Shown: positions 61,198-64,000 of the stretch, one piece after another
Numbering within the stretch: the stretch's first letter is position 1
Layout of the letters: each line of letters starts with the position of its first letter
NCBI GenBank assembly: GCA_905221605.1
Contig: CAJNDS010002667.1
Span: 257,746-321,745, forward strand
DNA from: Symbiodinium natans
Lineage: Eukaryota > Sar > Dinophyceae > Suessiales > Symbiodiniaceae
Length of the DNA stretch: 64,000 nt
Direction: 5' to 3'
Made by a program: the position numbers and the translations under genes
Notes under the pieces: generated by a model
The model's input: the letters and a program-made list of their open reading frames with translations, nothing else
What the model was told of the DNA's origin: nothing
The model's database searches: none

Positions 61198-62316
61198 GTT
61201 CCACCACTGCCAAAGACGAGCACTTCGTCGACGCTGTCATCAACTGTGACGAGCACCACGTCGCTGTCATCAACTGTGACGAGCACCTCGTCGCTGACAT
61301 CAACTGTGACGAGCACCACGACGGTGACATCAGAAACAACTGCCACGGAGACCAGCACAACGTTCACCCAGCAGTCTTTCGACTGTCTGGATTTGGGCTT
61401 TGCACCGCTTCAGCTCATCAACCGAGCCGGTGCAGGGTCATGCCCTGATGGCTCTGACATCAAGCAGTTGGACGTAAGCACAGGGCAGTACAACATCCTT
61501 TGCACCATCCCAGACAAATGTTTCAACGCATGTGGGATGAAGCCGGGCTCTAATTTCATCTACTGCATTGAGAAGGACGCACTCAGCAACAATCAACTCG
61601 TGCGCATTGATTGTCCTGCAGGGGGCACAGGCACTGCCTGCTTTCTGGGCAAGTTGGAGAGAAGCTTCTCGGCAGGGTTCAATCCAGTGACCGGTGAGTA
61701 TATTGAGACTGACCAGACCCACATACGGACCGTGACAGTGGACGTGGATACCTTGACTTGCTCCCAAACGCCAGTGGCGTCAAACATCCCATACACGCAG
61801 CAAAATTTGATAAACCCGAGCGGGTCGACCCTGGCCGACATCCTGATTTCTGACATCCCAAATCCTCCCGCCGGCGCCACGGGGCAATGGCTGCTGTCCT
61901 GTTCCCAATCGGGACAAGTCTACATCCAGAATCTCCTCGATTCGACTTTTCACTACACTCTGACCATGCAGGCAATTCCGGGAAGTGTGGTTCCGGGCGG
62001 AGGCAGCGCCTCAGGCGCGCAGTGGCAATGGCAAACGTCCCTCTACTGCGCCTACAACGACGGAAGGGGAGTGTGGCACCTGGGCTCATGGGATGTGTTG
62101 TATGTGTTGTGTTTTTCCTTCATTTGGGTTGAAGAGGGTCTTGATTAGGAATAGGAAAGGCAGCTTTTTCAACCCAGGCAGGTCTTCGAGGACACGATCG
62201 ATTTCGGAAACTTAACCATCGACGTCGAAAAGGCAGGCATGTCCCAGCCAACGAGCTCCAACGATGGCCTGAACTGTCTTGGAGGGGAATCGCCCTTCAC
62301 GACGACTACTCCATAA
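61198..62316 (+). CDS. Secreted-type protein with Thr/Ser stalk and Cys-rich propeller-like domain; two exons seen
   Basis: Exon 1 is open from about 61174 and is read to 62075; exon 2 is 62178-62316 (TAA). Joined through a 102-bp GC-AG intron, the frame passes GTG-TGG-CAG into VFEDTIDFGNLTIDVEKAG. A Thr/Ser stalk comes first, encoded by three in-frame 30-bp repeats (61231-61320). A Cys-rich domain of about 250 residues follows, with blade-like strands (APLQLINR, DIKQLDVSTGQYNILC, NQLVRIDC, SAGFNPVTGEYIE, WLLSCSQSGQVYIQNL). This suggests a beta-propeller-like extracellular domain. The stalk would be O-glycosylated in a secretory protein, but no signal peptide is visible and the first exon is not identified. 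Without the intron the frame runs to 62148 with hydrophobic noise. Confidence 0.6.
61231..61320 (+). repeat. 30-bp in-frame coding minisatellite
   Basis: Three tandem 30-bp units, each containing ATCAACTGTGACGAGCACC and encoding ten residues of Thr/Ser/Val/Leu. The period keeps the frame. Confidence 0.9.
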
Positions 62317-64000
62317 GATGTACCTGGTCTCCACAGCAGCATGGTACCCATCCGAAGCTCCTTGAAATTAGGGAGATCTGCGGTGATAAAGCTTACCGGT
62401 AGAGGCATATCCCAGCCGTGATTTTGCCATGAAACAGGATGGGCTGTTTGGCCCTACAGGGGCCATGAAGAGCCCTACGCAGTAAACTCCAGAAATTTGG
62501 AACATGGTTTAAGGACGATTAGAGCAGGTATTCCCTTTAGTATACCTTTTGGGGTATGGGGATAAGGATGTTCCAACTTGTTGGAATTTACTGCAAGGCT
62601 CCTTGTATGAAGCGCAAATCCGAAACCGTAACCCCATGTAACCCCCAAACCTTATGTCGTCGCATCGCCCATCCTGGAATCTGTAGTGACCGTGCCAGCA
62701 TCCGCATGGCATGGCAGTCTTACTAATTCAAGTGCTCTTGTCGGGCAGGCCCTTGGTTCCCTCGGTGAGCTTCCCAAGGTTGCCAGCCACCCTTCGAAGG
62801 GCCATTAACAAATGCATGGAGAAATGTTGCCAGGGCACGCTTGCCGAGTTTTTTTTTCACTACCTTGTGGTTGTTATTATTCTTATGGTTAGTCTTATTC
62901 TTATGGCTATTGTTGGTATGATTGTTCTTATTATTGTAATCACTTTGCCCATCGTGCCATATATCTAGACGCGACCCTGACACGCAAACCCCCACCGCAG
63001 GCGCCCAGCGCAATCGGCGCGACGACGACTACTTCAGCAGGGTGCTCAGACGTTGGGTCTCGTGTTTAAGGTTGCGGGTTTAGGGTCCACTATATTGTCT
63101 GTACCATATGCTATACTGTGTTCTTGTTCTATCAACCTCCGCTGACGACTACTTTGTATTCGTTATGTATGTTGACTAGATGTGGGGATGCTTGCAATCT
63201 CAGTTGCAGTTTGTGCGAATCACCTCAAACCCTAAACCCTAAACTCAAACCCTAAACCCTAAACTGCCCAAACCCTAAACCTTTAATCCTACATAAAGAT
63301 CCTTCATAGTCTGGGCGACAAGAGGCAGGATTGGTCTTGACGAGCCTTTTCAGCCCCCCTCCTTCTAGGGTCCCGGAGATGATTGGAATGTCGAAGAAAC
63401 CCGGGGCTCGCCCTTGCAGCCTTCACAGCCCCGAAGCTTGCGGTTATTATTGTTGTTACTAGTATGACTCTTCTTACCGTTCATTCTCATGTTTGTTGGA
63501 TTCTTACACTCTTCTTATTGTATATGTCTTGATAGATTGCATCAGGTGGATTCCATGGCTTGGGGGTTTTGTAGGGTAGCCTCTAGAGACCTGAACCCGT
63601 TCGCACCACCCTTCGCTTCCAAAGTGGAGCGCCTCTCATCGCCTCTCCTGGTCGTTAGAGGAGTATATGGGCCCCTAAACCCCAAACCCGACACTCTACA
63701 GAACCTACAGACCCCATACCCTAAGTCCTCAATCCAAAAACCCTAAACCCTACGCCCCTGACCCCTTAAACCCCCACAACCTCGCTCGCAGTGCTTGTAG
63801 AGTCGGACCTCTTTGCAGGCACCGCATGTGTGAGGGTGTATCAAGGGCACGACTGTTAAGTCTGTTAAGCTTGCGCGGGTGAATTGTGTCACACGGGCTG
63901 CTGCTTTCCATGCGCTTGATGCGCAGTGGTTGCCGTCGCTTTAAACCATTTTGTGAACGCCTTCCAAGTAGTCAGTGGTTGCAGGTTGGCTTTTTCAGGG
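62317..64000. other. Unassigned right end with CCCTAAA tracts
   Basis: No recognised gene. A short stretch at 62735-62810 (after TTGTCGGGCAG: ALGSLGELPKVAS) resembles the first exon of the helical-module gene and may be a relic. (TTATTCTTATGG)-like repeats lie at 62875-62945. CCCTAAA tracts, in the opposite orientation to most others, lie at 63227-63285 and near 63735. Confidence 0.4.

Overview
The window looks like nuclear DNA of a dinoflagellate, probably Symbiodiniaceae or a relative. Direct signs are very low gene density, TTTAGGG/CCCTAAA telomere-type tracts scattered through 36-64 kb, a likely GC-AG intron, and two retrotransposons of types I associate with these algae: a tyrosine-recombinase (DIRS-like) element with a Dcm-like domain, and a Copia-like element with a Lys/Gly-rich gag. 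No rRNA, tRNA, CRISPR or bacterial operon was seen. The taxonomic call is inference from content, not a database match.

Layout. (1) 461-11724, minus strand: a nearly complete tyrosine-recombinase retrotransposon. In transcription order it has terminal repeat A1, a long leader with an array of small covarying hairpins, an Arg/Ser-rich ORF, a tyrosine recombinase, a CCCH gag-like protein, and a fused methyltransferase-like/RT/RNase H protein. It ends with a split repeat (B1-A2-spacer-B2). (2) 12.85-15.1 kb: palindromic GGTTCAACC-type repeats flank a degenerate ~80-bp satellite carrying three G-run/C-run palindromes. (3) About 15.4-22.99 kb, plus strand: a Copia-type element with gag broken by single-base shifts, an intact 4.7-kb pol whose C-terminus is a second methyltransferase-like domain, and a third ORF for a signal-peptide/transmembrane protein with two H-C-C-C motifs. 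Only a 3' LTR with its polypurine tract is recognisable.

(4) 23-36 kb: T-rich, AT-rich and unassigned DNA with a few low-confidence exon-like segments and two minisatellites. (5) 36-43.3 kb: degenerate telomere-like repeats, C-runs, (GTATATAT)n arrays in opposite orientations, a ~0.7-kb tandem repeat, and a long imperfect palindrome of an 8-bp repeat. (6) 43.3-55 kb: sparse exon-like segments, decamer minisatellites, and a 1.4-kb GTCTC-core minisatellite that is open in several frames but is not a gene.

(7) 55.8-62.3 kb, plus strand: the best host-gene candidates. These are a membrane-anchored N-terminal exon, a multi-exon gene built of cysteine-bounded hydrophobic helical modules, and a secreted-type protein with a Thr/Ser-rich stalk whose last exon is joined through a 102-bp GC-AG intron. 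The rest, to 64 kb, is unassigned with telomere-like tracts.

How the parts work together. The retroelement proteins would supply particle formation (gag), cDNA synthesis (RT/RNase H) and insertion (tyrosine recombinase in one element, DDE integrase in the other). That both carry a methyltransferase-fold domain suggests selection for modifying or binding DNA during or after retrotransposition. This last point is inference.
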